This document shows, piece after piece, positions 31,438-40,196 of a stretch of 50,339 nucleotides of DNA. Numbering within the stretch: the stretch's first letter is position 1; the number at the start of each line of letters is the position of its first letter. This DNA comes from a bacterium (lineage in GTDB: Bacteria > Patescibacteriota > Minisyncoccia > Phycocordibacterales > Phycocordibacteraceae). The stretch lies in the NCBI GenBank assembly GCA_021836725.1, contig JAKBHL010000005.1, positions 1-50,339 of the forward strand, read 5' to 3'. Below the pieces are notes generated by a model. That model was given only the letters and a program-made list of their open reading frames with translations, was not told the origin of the DNA and made no database searches. The translations under genes and the position numbers were made by a program.

Positions 31438-32709
31438 ATGCTCGATATACATTTCATTCGGGAGAACGCCGCTCTCATAAAGGCAGGCGCGACAAAGAAA
31501 CATATGGATGCGGATATCGACGGCCTACTCGCGGTCGACGACGAACGTAAACGGCTGCGGCAAGAACTTGATGCGAAACGCGCGGAACAGAACCGCCGCA
31601 GCAACGAGATCCAGATTGCCAAGGGCGCCGAACGCGAAAAGATAATCGAAGCGATGCAGCACCTGAAAAACGGCATGGCCGAGAGCGAGGAACGTCTGAA
31701 GAACGTGATGCTCGAATGGCAGCGGCTCATGCTCACGGTGCCGAACATTCCCGACATGTCGGTACCGGACGGTGTAGATGATGCGGATAATGTAGAAGTG
31801 AAGAAATGGGGCGAACCGACGGCGTTTGGCTTTGCGCCCAAGGACCACATCGACATAATGACCGCGCTCGACATCGCCGATTTCGGGCGGGGAGCAAAAG
31901 TAGCCGGCTTCCGCGGCTACTTCCTCAAGGGCGACGGCGTCCTCCTCGCCAATGCCGTCTGGCAACTGGCGCTCAAGCACTTTTCCGCGAAAGGGCTTTC
32001 GCCCCTGAGCGTTCCGTCCTTGGTGCGCCGCGAGGCATTTCTCGGCACCGGCTACCTTCCGCAAGGGGAAGACGATCTGTACAAGACCCAAGACGGGGAA
32101 TACCTCGCAGGCACTGCGGAAGTGGCGACGATGGCCTACTACATGAACGAGACCATAGACCTTTCAAAACATCCGGTGCAATTTCTTTCGTTCTCGCCCT
32201 GTTTCCGGCGCGAGGCCGGTGCGCACGGAAAGGACGTGCGCGGCCTCATCCGCGTGCACGAATTTTTCAAATGGGAGCAGGTCGTCCTTTGCAAAGCGGA
32301 ACACGACGAGTCGGTCCGCCTTCACGAGTGGCTCAACCGCAACACCGAAGAGTTCATCGAGCTTCTGGGCATCCCCTATCACACGGTGGCCAACTGCGGC
32401 GGCGACTTGGGCCTCGGACAGGTGAAAAAATATGACATCGAACTGTGGGTTCCCGGAGAGAACACCTATCGCGAGATAAGCTCGGCATCCTATTTCCACG
32501 ATTTCCAGACGCGCCGGCTCAATATCCGCTACCGCGATGCGGAAGGGAATCTCAAATTCGCCCATTCCTTGAATTCCACCGCGATACCGACGCCGCGCAT
32601 CCTGGTTTCGATCATTGAAAATTACCAGCAAGCGGACGGTACGATAAAAGTGCCGGAAGCTCTCGTGCCCTATGTCGGAAAGAGCGTTATCGGCGAAGCG
32701 GGGCGGTGA
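31438..32709 (+). CDS. serS: serine--tRNA ligase
   Basis: MLDIHFIRENAALIKAG; LAGTAEVATMAYY; FSPCFRREAGAHGKDVRGLIRVHEFFKWE. Confidence 0.95.
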   Translation: MLDIHFIRENAALIKAGATKKHMDADIDGLLAVDDERKRLRQELDAKRAEQNRRSNEIQIAKGAEREKIIEAMQHLKNGMAESEERLKNVMLEWQRLMLTVPNIPDMSVPDGVDDADNVEVKKWGEPTAFGFAPKDHIDIMTALDIADFGRGAKVAGFRGYFLKGDGVLLANAVWQLALKHFSAKGLSPLSVPSLVRREAFLGTGYLPQGEDDLYKTQDGEYLAGTAEVATMAYYMNETIDLSKHPVQFLSFSPCFRREAGAHGKDVRGLIRVHEFFKWEQVVLCKAEHDESVRLHEWLNRNTEEFIELLGIPYHTVANCGGDLGLGQVKKYDIELWVPGENTYREISSASYFHDFQTRRLNIRYRDAEGNLKFAHSLNSTAIPTPRILVSIIENYQQADGTIKVPEALVPYVGKSVIGEAGR

Positions 32710-33604
32710 GCGGCTCTCAGCGCGGCGGCGCAAGCGCCGCCGCCGCGCATTCATCGCGCTTTGCGCGCTCGTCTTCCTTTTCCTCGGTGCCCTTGTGTAC
32801 GGACTGCAGCAGCCGGGCGTCCGCATTTCACATATCGAGGTCTATGGCGTCGATGCGTCGGCCGCGTCGATAGCGAACGAAGCGATGCGGGGAAGCTATT
32901 TCGGCATCATTCCGCGCAATTCGACTTTTTTCCCGCCCACCGCGCTCATACGCGCAGACCTGCTTGCCGCATATCCCGGGGTAGCCGCAGTATCGATTTT
33001 CAGGAACGGATTTACCGGACTCTCGATCAAGGCAGATCCCCGCACGCCGCTCGCGCGCTGGTGCGGTTCCGCTTCGGCGTCGTCCTCGCCGGAAGATTCG
33101 CCTTTGAAGGAAGTACTACCGGCGGCATCCGGCGATTGCTATCTCTTTGACCCGAGCGGCTTCGTGTATGCGACCGCGACCGAAGCATTTCCTTTCTCGG
33201 GAACCGCTTCATCCTCTTCCGTCGGCGCCGGATCAAATCCGGACCAAACGCTCGTACCGTATGTTCTTTTTGATCCGCTTGCTTCTCCCGCAACCTCGCC
33301 GGTGGGCGCAACGCTCAAAAACGCAAGCCAATTGTCCAGGGTTTTTGATTTTGCGCAGCAAATAGGATTGCTCGGCCCTTCGGTCGGGACCATCGTCATC
33401 CGCGGTCCCGAGGTCGATTTTTTCCTCGCGACTTCCACATACGGCGCTCCCGCCGGATTGCGTATCACCTATCTTCTCGGCGATGAACAGAATGCTCTGA
33501 CCGCGCTCGTTTCCGCAAAAAGCCAGCTTGATCTTTCCGATCCGACTCTCGAATACGTCGATTTGCGTTTTAGCGGAAGGATCTATCTTAAAAAACGGAG
33601 CTAG
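32672..33604 (+). CDS. FtsQ/POTRA-like cell-division membrane protein
   Basis: basic N-terminus, single TM, HIEVYGVDAS POTRA-like segment, PGVAAVSIFRNGFTGLSIKADPRTPLARWC. Confidence 0.65.
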   Translation: MSERALSAKRGGERLSARRRKRRRRAFIALCALVFLFLGALVYGLQQPGVRISHIEVYGVDASAASIANEAMRGSYFGIIPRNSTFFPPTALIRADLLAAYPGVAAVSIFRNGFTGLSIKADPRTPLARWCGSASASSSPEDSPLKEVLPAASGDCYLFDPSGFVYATATEAFPFSGTASSSSVGAGSNPDQTLVPYVLFDPLASPATSPVGATLKNASQLSRVFDFAQQIGLLGPSVGTIVIRGPEVDFFLATSTYGAPAGLRITYLLGDEQNALTALVSAKSQLDLSDPTLEYVDLRFSGRIYLKKRS

Positions 33605-33745
33605 AATCCATTTCAAACCCCCATTTCCCCGCTCGGGTATGCGACAGAAAGGAGTACGCTGTCTTTTTCTGCTGAAAAAGCAGCTCGTACTCGCGTCGTC
33701 ACGCTCCGTAAGCCTCTTTCTGCCGCATACCTGAGCGGGGGCATT
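33602..33745 (+). repeat. dispersed TAGAAYCC-flanked palindromic element, copy 3
   Basis: core 33627-33740: CCCCGCTCGGGTATGCGACAGAAAG...CTTTCTGCCGCATACCTGAGCGGGG; TAGAATCC overlaps the stop codon of the FtsQ-like gene. Confidence 0.88.
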
Positions 33746-33794
33746 GTGGCAATTCTGGGGTGCCGTGTTAGAACTGTCAGCATAGGACTCTGTT

Positions 33795-34766
33795 ATGGAA
33801 TCATTCTGGAATCGCTTGCCCAAGCCGTTTTTCGTCATGGCGCCCATGGCGGATGTCACCGACGCGGCGTTCCGCGCGCTCGTAGCGAAGCTCGGCGCCC
33901 CGGACGTGTTCTGGAGCGAGTTCGTCTCGGCGGATGGCCTCTACCACACGCGCGAGATAGGAAAATTGCCCGACCAGAGGAATCCGCTCATGCGCGATCT
34001 CTTGAAGAGCGAAGCGGAGCGGCCGATAGTAGCGCAGATATTCTCGAAGCATCCGGATATGATCGCGTACGCGACGAAGCTCGTCAACGATCTCGGGTTT
34101 GACGGCGTCGATCTCAATATGGGTTGCCCCGACAGGAGCATCGAGAAGCAGGGTTGCGGGGCCGCGATGATACGGGACCCGAAAGCCGCACAGGCGGTCA
34201 TTGCCGCGGCAAAAGAGGCGAGCGGTCTGCCGGTCTCGGTGAAAACCCGCGTCGGCTACGCGCACGAGTCGCTCGATGAGTGGCTTCCGGTACTGCTTGA
34301 GGCGGCGCCCGCCGCCATCACGCTCCATCTGCGAACGCGCAAAGAGCTGTCGCTCGTGAGCGCCAACTGGGAGCTGATGAAAAAAGCGGTCGCTATCCGC
34401 GATCGTATCAATCCGAATGTGCTTCTTATCGGCAACGGCGACGTCAAGGATATCGCGGACGCGAAGGTGAAAATCGCGCAGTCGGGATGCGATGGAGCCA
34501 TGCTCGGCCGCGCGATGTTCGGGAATCCATGGGTTTTTTCAGGAAGGAAGAGCGAGGATACGCCGCTTACAGAGAAGCTCGCGGCGCTCATCGAGCTCGC
34601 GTACGGGTTTGAAAAGCTCTCGCCGCCGAAGAATTTCTCCATACTGAAGAAACACATCAAAGCGTTCGTGGCAGGATTCGACGGCGCCGCCGAATTGCGC
34701 GCGAAACTCATGGAAGCTGAAACGGCCGCCGACCTCGAGCGCATACTGTCTGAAAATCCGCTATAA
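33795..34766 (+). CDS. tRNA-dihydrouridine synthase
   Basis: FVMAPMADVTDAAFR; GFDGVDLNMGCPDRSIEKQGCGAAMI; PVSVKTRVGY. Confidence 0.93.
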   Translation: MESFWNRLPKPFFVMAPMADVTDAAFRALVAKLGAPDVFWSEFVSADGLYHTREIGKLPDQRNPLMRDLLKSEAERPIVAQIFSKHPDMIAYATKLVNDLGFDGVDLNMGCPDRSIEKQGCGAAMIRDPKAAQAVIAAAKEASGLPVSVKTRVGYAHESLDEWLPVLLEAAPAAITLHLRTRKELSLVSANWELMKKAVAIRDRINPNVLLIGNGDVKDIADAKVKIAQSGCDGAMLGRAMFGNPWVFSGRKSEDTPLTEKLAALIELAYGFEKLSPPKNFSILKKHIKAFVAGFDGAAELRAKLMEAETAADLERILSENPL

Positions 34767-34773
34767 TCAGCGC

Positions 34774-35799
34774 ATGGCACATCAGTCCCTCTACCGTACG
34801 CACCGTCCCGCCGCGTTCAAAGAGGTGGTAGGGCAGGAACAGGTGACGAAGCCGCTTGAAGAAGCCGCAAAGACGAAAAATATCGGGCACGCGTATCTGT
34901 TCGCCGGCAGCCGCGGGCTCGGGAAGACTTCGGTCGCCCGTATTTTCGCGCGAGCCATCGGATGCTCCGAGCGCGACCTCTACGAGATCGATGCCGCAAG
35001 CAACAACAGCGTCGAGGACATCCGCGCGCTTACCGAAGGCGTTTATACGTTACCGTTTGAATCGCCCTATAAGGTCTATTTGCTCGATGAAGCGCACATG
35101 CTCTCGAAGAGCGCGTGGAACGCGTTTTTAAAGACACTCGAGGAGCCGCCTGCGCACGCAGTGTTCATCCTTGCGACGACCGAACTTGAAAAAGTGCCGG
35201 AAACAGTGCAATCGCGCTGCCAGGTATTCGAGTTCAAAAAACCGTCGCGAGCCGTGCTCGCAAAGATGACCACTGCAATCGCAAAGAAAGAGGGGTATGA
35301 ACTCGCACCCGATGCGGCTGAACTCATTGCGATGCTGTCTGAAGGTTCGTATCGCGATGCGCTTTCCGTCTTGCAGAAAGTGCTCGCTGGCGCGAACGAT
35401 ACAAAACTTTCCCGTGCCGTGGTCGAGCAGGCGACGGGCGCGCCGCGCCGCGAGCAAGTGCACGCACTCATTGCCGCGCTCGCAGGGGGCAAGCGCGGCG
35501 CGGCGCTTGCCGCAGTGGAGCGCGCGGCGGAATCCGGCATCGACATGAAGCTCTTTCTCGAGCTTGTCATCGAGGCGCTTCGTGCGGTACTCCTCATACG
35601 CTATGCGAGCGAGCTCCGCGCCGCGCTTGAGGCCGAGCTTGGCGCGGATGAATTCGCCGCGCTTGAGAAATTTGCGAAAGAGCAGGGCATCACGCACGCG
35701 ACCATGCTTTCTTTCCTGACCGCCGCAGACCGCATCCGGTATGCGCCCATTCCTGCGCTTCCCCTGGAGCTCGCCGTTCTTGAACTCTTTCCTGAATGA
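34774..35799 (+). CDS. dnaX: DNA polymerase III subunit gamma/tau (short, zinc module missing)
   Basis: SLYRTHRPAAFKEVVGQEQVTKPLEEA; AYLFAGSRGLGKTSVARIFARA; EIDAASNNSVEDIR; VYLLDEAHMLSKSAWNAFLKTLEEPP. Confidence 0.92.
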   Translation: MAHQSLYRTHRPAAFKEVVGQEQVTKPLEEAAKTKNIGHAYLFAGSRGLGKTSVARIFARAIGCSERDLYEIDAASNNSVEDIRALTEGVYTLPFESPYKVYLLDEAHMLSKSAWNAFLKTLEEPPAHAVFILATTELEKVPETVQSRCQVFEFKKPSRAVLAKMTTAIAKKEGYELAPDAAELIAMLSEGSYRDALSVLQKVLAGANDTKLSRAVVEQATGAPRREQVHALIAALAGGKRGAALAAVERAAESGIDMKLFLELVIEALRAVLLIRYASELRAALEAELGADEFAALEKFAKEQGITHATMLSFLTAADRIRYAPIPALPLELAVLELFPE

Positions 35800-36608
35800 C
35801 CGCACCGCGCTTCTTGAACCGCATCCTTGCTCCCATCGTTACGGTTACTCTCGTAGCCGGTGCCGCGTATGCCGTCTATCACGCAAGCCCGGCGCCCTGC
35901 TCGACCCCGATTGAGTACAGTCTCGGCACATTTGACCCTCGTTTCGGCGAAAGCCGCGCAAATTTCCTCACAGCCGTCGCATCGGCGGCGAAGCTTTGGG
36001 ATAGTGCGGCGGGGCGAGAGCTTTTCGCATACGCGCCAAACGGCGCTCTGAAGATAAATCTCATCTACGACTCTCGCCAAGCCGCGACGAATCTCGGCAA
36101 GAAAATTAGCGCGGAGCAGGCGGCATACGATGCGCAAAAAAGCACACTCGATGCCCTTCAGGCGCAGTACGAAAACGACAAACAGAGCTACGAAACGCAG
36201 GTCGCGTACTGGAACGCTCGCGGAGGCGCTCCGGCAGGCGTCTACGCCACCCTTGAGAGCGCGCGGCAGAAACTCAATAACGAAGCGGATACGATTAACA
36301 CGGATACGGCCGCGTTGAATGCGATGGCGGCGCAAACGAATGCGAAAGTCGGCACGTACAACACGGCCGCAGGCACCGATTTCAACGAAGGGGAGTATAT
36401 ATGGGACAGCTCCGGTTCACGGATAAACGTCTATCAGTTCGAAAACCAAGACAAGCTCGTGCGCGTGCTCGCACACGAGCTCGGGCACGCGCTCGGCCTT
36501 GCGCACAACACGGACCCCAATGCCATCATGTACGCCTATAACCAGGGAACTGCGGAGAAGCTCACGGCCGCGGATGTGAGCGAGCTCAAAGCGCTGTGTC
36601 ACCTCTAA
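35796..36608 (+). CDS. matrixin-like zinc metalloprotease with coiled-coil segment
   Basis: LAHELGHALGLAHNTDPNAIMY (HExxHxxGxxH + Met turn); long Gln/Ala-rich helical segment upstream. Confidence 0.8.
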   Translation: MTAPRFLNRILAPIVTVTLVAGAAYAVYHASPAPCSTPIEYSLGTFDPRFGESRANFLTAVASAAKLWDSAAGRELFAYAPNGALKINLIYDSRQAATNLGKKISAEQAAYDAQKSTLDALQAQYENDKQSYETQVAYWNARGGAPAGVYATLESARQKLNNEADTINTDTAALNAMAAQTNAKVGTYNTAAGTDFNEGEYIWDSSGSRINVYQFENQDKLVRVLAHELGHALGLAHNTDPNAIMYAYNQGTAEKLTAADVSELKALCHL

Positions 36609-36655
36609 TTCCCGCGCATGTCCGACCGGAGCGTAAAATGCTAAAGTGTTTTCAT

Positions 36656-36726
36656 TGGGGGATCGTCTAATGGTAGGACAGGGGCCTTTGAAGCCCTCAA
36701 TCTAGGTCCGACTCCTAGTCCCCCAG
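36656..36726 (+). tRNA. tRNA-Gln(UUG)
   Basis: TGGGGGATCGTCTAATGGTAGGACAGGGGCCTTTGAAGCCCTCAATCTAGGTCCGACTCCTAGTCCCCCAG. Confidence 0.92.
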
Positions 36727-36727
36727 C

Positions 36728-36837
36728 AACTGAGCGAGAGCGAAGGCGTACTGAGCTCAGCAGAGCGAATGTACCGATTCGAGATAGGTGAGGAGGTACT
36801 GAGGCTGGCAAGCCGAATGTGCCAACCTGAGCGAGGT
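36728..36837 (+). repeat. cluster of TGA/GAAT internal-loop hairpins downstream of tRNA-Gln
   Basis: GTAC-TGA-GCTC-AGCA-GAGC-GAAT-GTAC (36748-36774) and GGTAC-TGA-GGCT-GGCA-AGCC-GAAT-GTGCC (36795-36823); partial copies at both ends. Confidence 0.6.
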
Positions 36838-36905
36838 TATCCCGCCTGAAGAGCATCGATTTACTCGCTTTACTTCCGTCCTCTAAGCGATACGATATAC
36901 ATCAT

Positions 36906-37247
36906 ATGTATATGAAATCCTCTATAAATAAATGGCTGTTGTTGCTAGCGGTTCTCGTCGTGGCCGAATTAATTTTTCTTCTCTTAAGTCAGTTCTCTAC
37001 TCGAACGGTCTCCGTCTTGTCGGAATCCTATGGTTCAAACATGAACGAATACTACCTATATGTCCCCGGTGATGGTAAATCTACCTGCACATGGACCTAT
37101 AACGAAAACGGCACGCCACAATCCTTTACATCACAACCCGATCCACAGACAGGACAACATGATTTTATCTACGACTCCACGGTTTCAAATACTCAAGTCT
37201 CCTGTCTGAACGATCAGGGGCAGAAATACGTCGGCGAAATGCCCTAA
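36906..37247 (+). CDS. hypothetical protein with N-terminal TM
   Basis: AT-richer ORF, KWLLLLAVLVVAELIFLLLS TM. Confidence 0.55.
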   Translation: MYMKSSINKWLLLLAVLVVAELIFLLLSQFSTRTVSVLSESYGSNMNEYYLYVPGDGKSTCTWTYNENGTPQSFTSQPDPQTGQHDFIYDSTVSNTQVSCLNDQGQKYVGEMP

Positions 37248-37262
37248 GAGTTAGCCCCAGCA

Positions 37263-37814
37263 ATGGAAGCAGAAAGAGAAATTAAAGTTCCAGAAGTAAG
37301 CGATATTACAGGTATAAAGTCCCACAAATGGATGGTAAACGACCTTATTAAAACCATTCGGTGTGCCAAAGCAAATTATTTGGTTGCCCTCGGCTTATTT
37401 TGCTATACAGAGGCATTAGGTTTGCAACTCTTACAGTTCAGAGCAAGAAATCATAATAAGGGATTCAGCCCTAGAAAATGTTTTAATACTTTCGCTGCAG
37501 AATATCTTAACTATCAAGATGTCTTACAAAAACATTCTGATATCTATGGAATATTCAGAAATGGACTATGTCATGAGTATTTTATAAAGGTGAATCGTGG
37601 CGGCCAGGGTGGAGTGTCCATCTATTATTCTGATGATGCCGACAAACTTCGCTCCCAAGGAATTGACACTTCAAAGGGAATTGCTATTTCCAAGGACGGC
37701 AGGTTTAGATTTTTTGTAATAGAACCTTACTTAAACGATTTTGTTGCCGCCACCAGACGCCTGTCGAATGAAATGAAAAATGCTGATTGGGACCCCGATG
37801 AAATGACAATTTAG
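37263..37814 (+). CDS. hypothetical protein with HEPN-like Rx4H motif
   Basis: 183 aa, AT-richer; IYGIFRNGLCHEYFIKV contains RNxxxH. Confidence 0.6.
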   Translation: MEAEREIKVPEVSDITGIKSHKWMVNDLIKTIRCAKANYLVALGLFCYTEALGLQLLQFRARNHNKGFSPRKCFNTFAAEYLNYQDVLQKHSDIYGIFRNGLCHEYFIKVNRGGQGGVSIYYSDDADKLRSQGIDTSKGIAISKDGRFRFFVIEPYLNDFVAATRRLSNEMKNADWDPDEMTI

Positions 37815-37968
37815 AAATCCAGAGTGCTCAAAACGCGTCATTTAAAAATTCGCTCATAAAGACGAACGGAGCAAGCCGAGCTTGACCGCCAACGGTTCTA
37901 ACACGAGACGATCAGTTCTTCGCTCATCAGGGTCTGAGGAGTCCTCGACGAAGTGTAGAATTGCGGAT

Positions 37969-38217
37969 ATGTATTTCACGTACATCCTCTCCTGCGCCGA
38001 CGGCTCGCTCTATGTCGGCTCGACCAACAATCTCGAGAAGAGAATCAAACAACATAACGAGTCAAAACGCGGCGCTCACTACACTAAAATCCGGCGACCC
38101 GTCGAACTCAGATACCACGAATCGTTTGCCACGTTCAGAGAAGCTCGCCATCGTGAGGCCGAGCTCAAAAATTGGCGCCGAGAGAAGAAATTGTCTCTCT
38201 TCGCCCAGCCAGTTTGA
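37969..38217 (+). CDS. GIY-YIG nuclease family protein
   Basis: [30 protein letters not shown]...[19 protein letters not shown]. Confidence 0.88.
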   Translation: MYFTYILSCADGSLYVGSTNNLEKRIKQHNESKRGAHYTKIRRPVELRYHESFATFREARHREAELKNWRREKKLSLFAQPV

Positions 38218-38295
38218 GATGGGTTATCGCGTTCGAGTCGCTATCCTTGGACCTTTAGCGCTTTTCGCACCGGTCGGCTAGAATGATTCCAACCT

Positions 38296-39360
38296 ATGTC
38301 CATGATGCTGCGGCGGGGAATAATCATCGGTTTCGCCACCCTCACGCTCGTGCTCGTATATCTTTTCGGTTACGCCAATCCATTCACTATGGAGTACCGT
38401 TCCGCAGCGGCGGACGCGCCAGAACGTTTCATCCCGCTTCCAACGCTTAATAGAGCCGATTACAACGCGCGGCTCCTCGCGCTTGCGCACCTGAGCACGA
38501 CGACCACCGCGACAAGTACGGCAGCCTCTTCGACTGTGCGCCTCTGGCCGGTGAAGACGGTCTATCCGGATGCCGGAGCGATTCTACCTTTTAAGCGCAT
38601 CGTCGCTTACTACGGGAACTTTTATTCAAAAGGCATGGGCGTGTTGGGCGAATATCCGGAGAGCCAGGTGCTCGCGATGCTCGCGAGCACGACAAAGATA
38701 TGGGAAAAGGCGGATCCGACGACGCCGGTCATACCGGCCATTCAGTACATCGCAGTCGTGGCGCAGGGAAGTCCGGGCAAGGATGGGAAGTACATTCTGC
38801 GCATGCCGGACAGTCAGATCGATCACGCGCTTGCCATGGCGAACCAAGTGCACGGGCTTTTGATTCTCGATGTGCAGGTGGGGCAGAGCACGCTCGAGCG
38901 CGAGCTCCCGCTCCTTGAGAAATATCTCTCGATGCCGCAGGTCGAGCTCGCTATCGATCCGGAGTTTTCCATGAAATACGGCAACCCGCCCGGCACGGTC
39001 ATCGGCACGTTCGACGCGAGCGACATAAACTATGCGGCGCACTACCTCGCGAGCCTCGTGGACGCCTACCACCTGCCGCCCAAAGTGCTTATCGTGCACC
39101 GATTCACACACGGTATGGTGACGAATTATAAAGACATACGGCCGTTGCCGCAGGTTGAAATCGTGATGGACATGGACGGATGGGGCTCGCAGGCGAAAAA
39201 GAAGGGAACGTACCGTAGGGTCATCTACTCCGAACCGGTGCAATTCACCGGCATCAAGCTTTTCTATAAAAACGATCTCAAGCCCCCCTCGACCGGCATG
39301 CTGACGCCCGAGGAAGTGTTGAAGCTTATGCCGACGCCCATCTATATCCAGTATCAGTGA
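38296..39360 (+). CDS. hypothetical membrane-anchored protein, possibly TIM-barrel hydrolase-like
   Basis: N-terminal TM then a 300 aa extracellular domain (RIVAYYGNFYSKGMGVLGEYPE...LLILDVQVG...VELAIDPEFSM). Confidence 0.6.
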   Translation: MSMMLRRGIIIGFATLTLVLVYLFGYANPFTMEYRSAAADAPERFIPLPTLNRADYNARLLALAHLSTTTTATSTAASSTVRLWPVKTVYPDAGAILPFKRIVAYYGNFYSKGMGVLGEYPESQVLAMLASTTKIWEKADPTTPVIPAIQYIAVVAQGSPGKDGKYILRMPDSQIDHALAMANQVHGLLILDVQVGQSTLERELPLLEKYLSMPQVELAIDPEFSMKYGNPPGTVIGTFDASDINYAAHYLASLVDAYHLPPKVLIVHRFTHGMVTNYKDIRPLPQVEIVMDMDGWGSQAKKKGTYRRVIYSEPVQFTGIKLFYKNDLKPPSTGMLTPEEVLKLMPTPIYIQYQ

Positions 39361-39656
39361 TTCCAAAGCGCGCCTGCGAGATCCACGCGTGCGCCCCTGA
39401 AGGGAACTTTTTCACCGAGGAGTTTTGCACGCTTCGCGCGAGTGCCATTGAAAGCGTAGCCGACGAGCGCGCCTCTAGCGCCCACCACGCGGTGGCAGGG
39501 GATGTTCTTCGTATCCTTATTGCGAGCCATGAGCTGCCCGACCGCGCGCGCGGCGCGCGGAGACCCCGCAAGCTGCGCTACCTGACCATACGTGGCGACT
39601 TTTCCTTTGGGAATCTTGGCTACCAGCGCATAGACCTGCGCGCTAAACGGAGTCAT
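39354..39656 (-). CDS. methylated-DNA--[protein]-cysteine S-methyltransferase (Ogt C-terminal-like)
   Basis: VAKIPKGKVATYGQVAQLAG; NIPCHRVVGARGALVGYAFNG with active-site PCHRV. Confidence 0.88.
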   Translation of the reverse strand: MTPFSAQVYALVAKIPKGKVATYGQVAQLAGSPRAARAVGQLMARNKDTKNIPCHRVVGARGALVGYAFNGTRAKRAKLLGEKVPFRGARVDLAGALWNH

Positions 39657-39679
39657 AGGTGTCAGTCGATTCCTTCAGG

Positions 39680-40084
39680 TTACAAAGGAACGTGAACCGC
39701 CAAGTGCCCGATGAGCGGAAGCTCCTTTTCGTTGCCCTGCACCGCATGAACGATACCGACGATAGCGAGAATGAAAATGCCGAGATTGAGCAATTGCCAG
39801 AGCATCCACAGCGGCCAGAAGAAGAACATCCACACCGGTCCCAGGAAAGACGTGATCACCCAGAGCACGATTTCGACGCCGAACAGGACAACGCCCTGTC
39901 GGACATGGAACTTCACGAAGGAATCTCCCTTGGCGAAGATATAGGGAATGATGACGAGCACGCCAAGGTAGCTGAGTGCCGCCATGACGACGTTCTTTTG
40001 GCCTGCATGTACCGGCGCCGGCGTCGATTGTGCTTGAACGGTATCCGCCGCCTGTGCAGCATGTTGTTCAACGGGTTGGTCCAT
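39680..40084 (-). CDS. DUF4870/Tic20-like membrane protein
   Basis: DSFVKFHVRQGVVLFGVEIVLWVI...LLNLGIFILAIVGIVHAVQGNEKELPLIG. Confidence 0.75.
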   Translation of the reverse strand: MDQPVEQHAAQAADTVQAQSTPAPVHAGQKNVVMAALSYLGVLVIIPYIFAKGDSFVKFHVRQGVVLFGVEIVLWVITSFLGPVWMFFFWPLWMLWQLLNLGIFILAIVGIVHAVQGNEKELPLIGHLAVHVPL

Positions 40085-40196
40085 AGTTGGATGATGACGA
40101 TTAAGTGAAGGGGGTTCCACCCGCTTCTACGGTAAAAAGTATACCACTCGCACAAGTGGATTTGCGCACAAGCGCGTATGCTACTATTGCGTTTAT

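Noticed and set aside
37936-37962. Hammerhead-ribozyme-like core CTGAGGA-GTC-CTC-GAC-GAA upstream of the GIY-YIG gene
   Set aside because: It matches CUGANGA...GAA, but the needed flanking stems are missing. The 5' side (GGGT) has no partner next to a NUH site, and the only downstream candidate (GTG...CAC) places G at the cleavage position.
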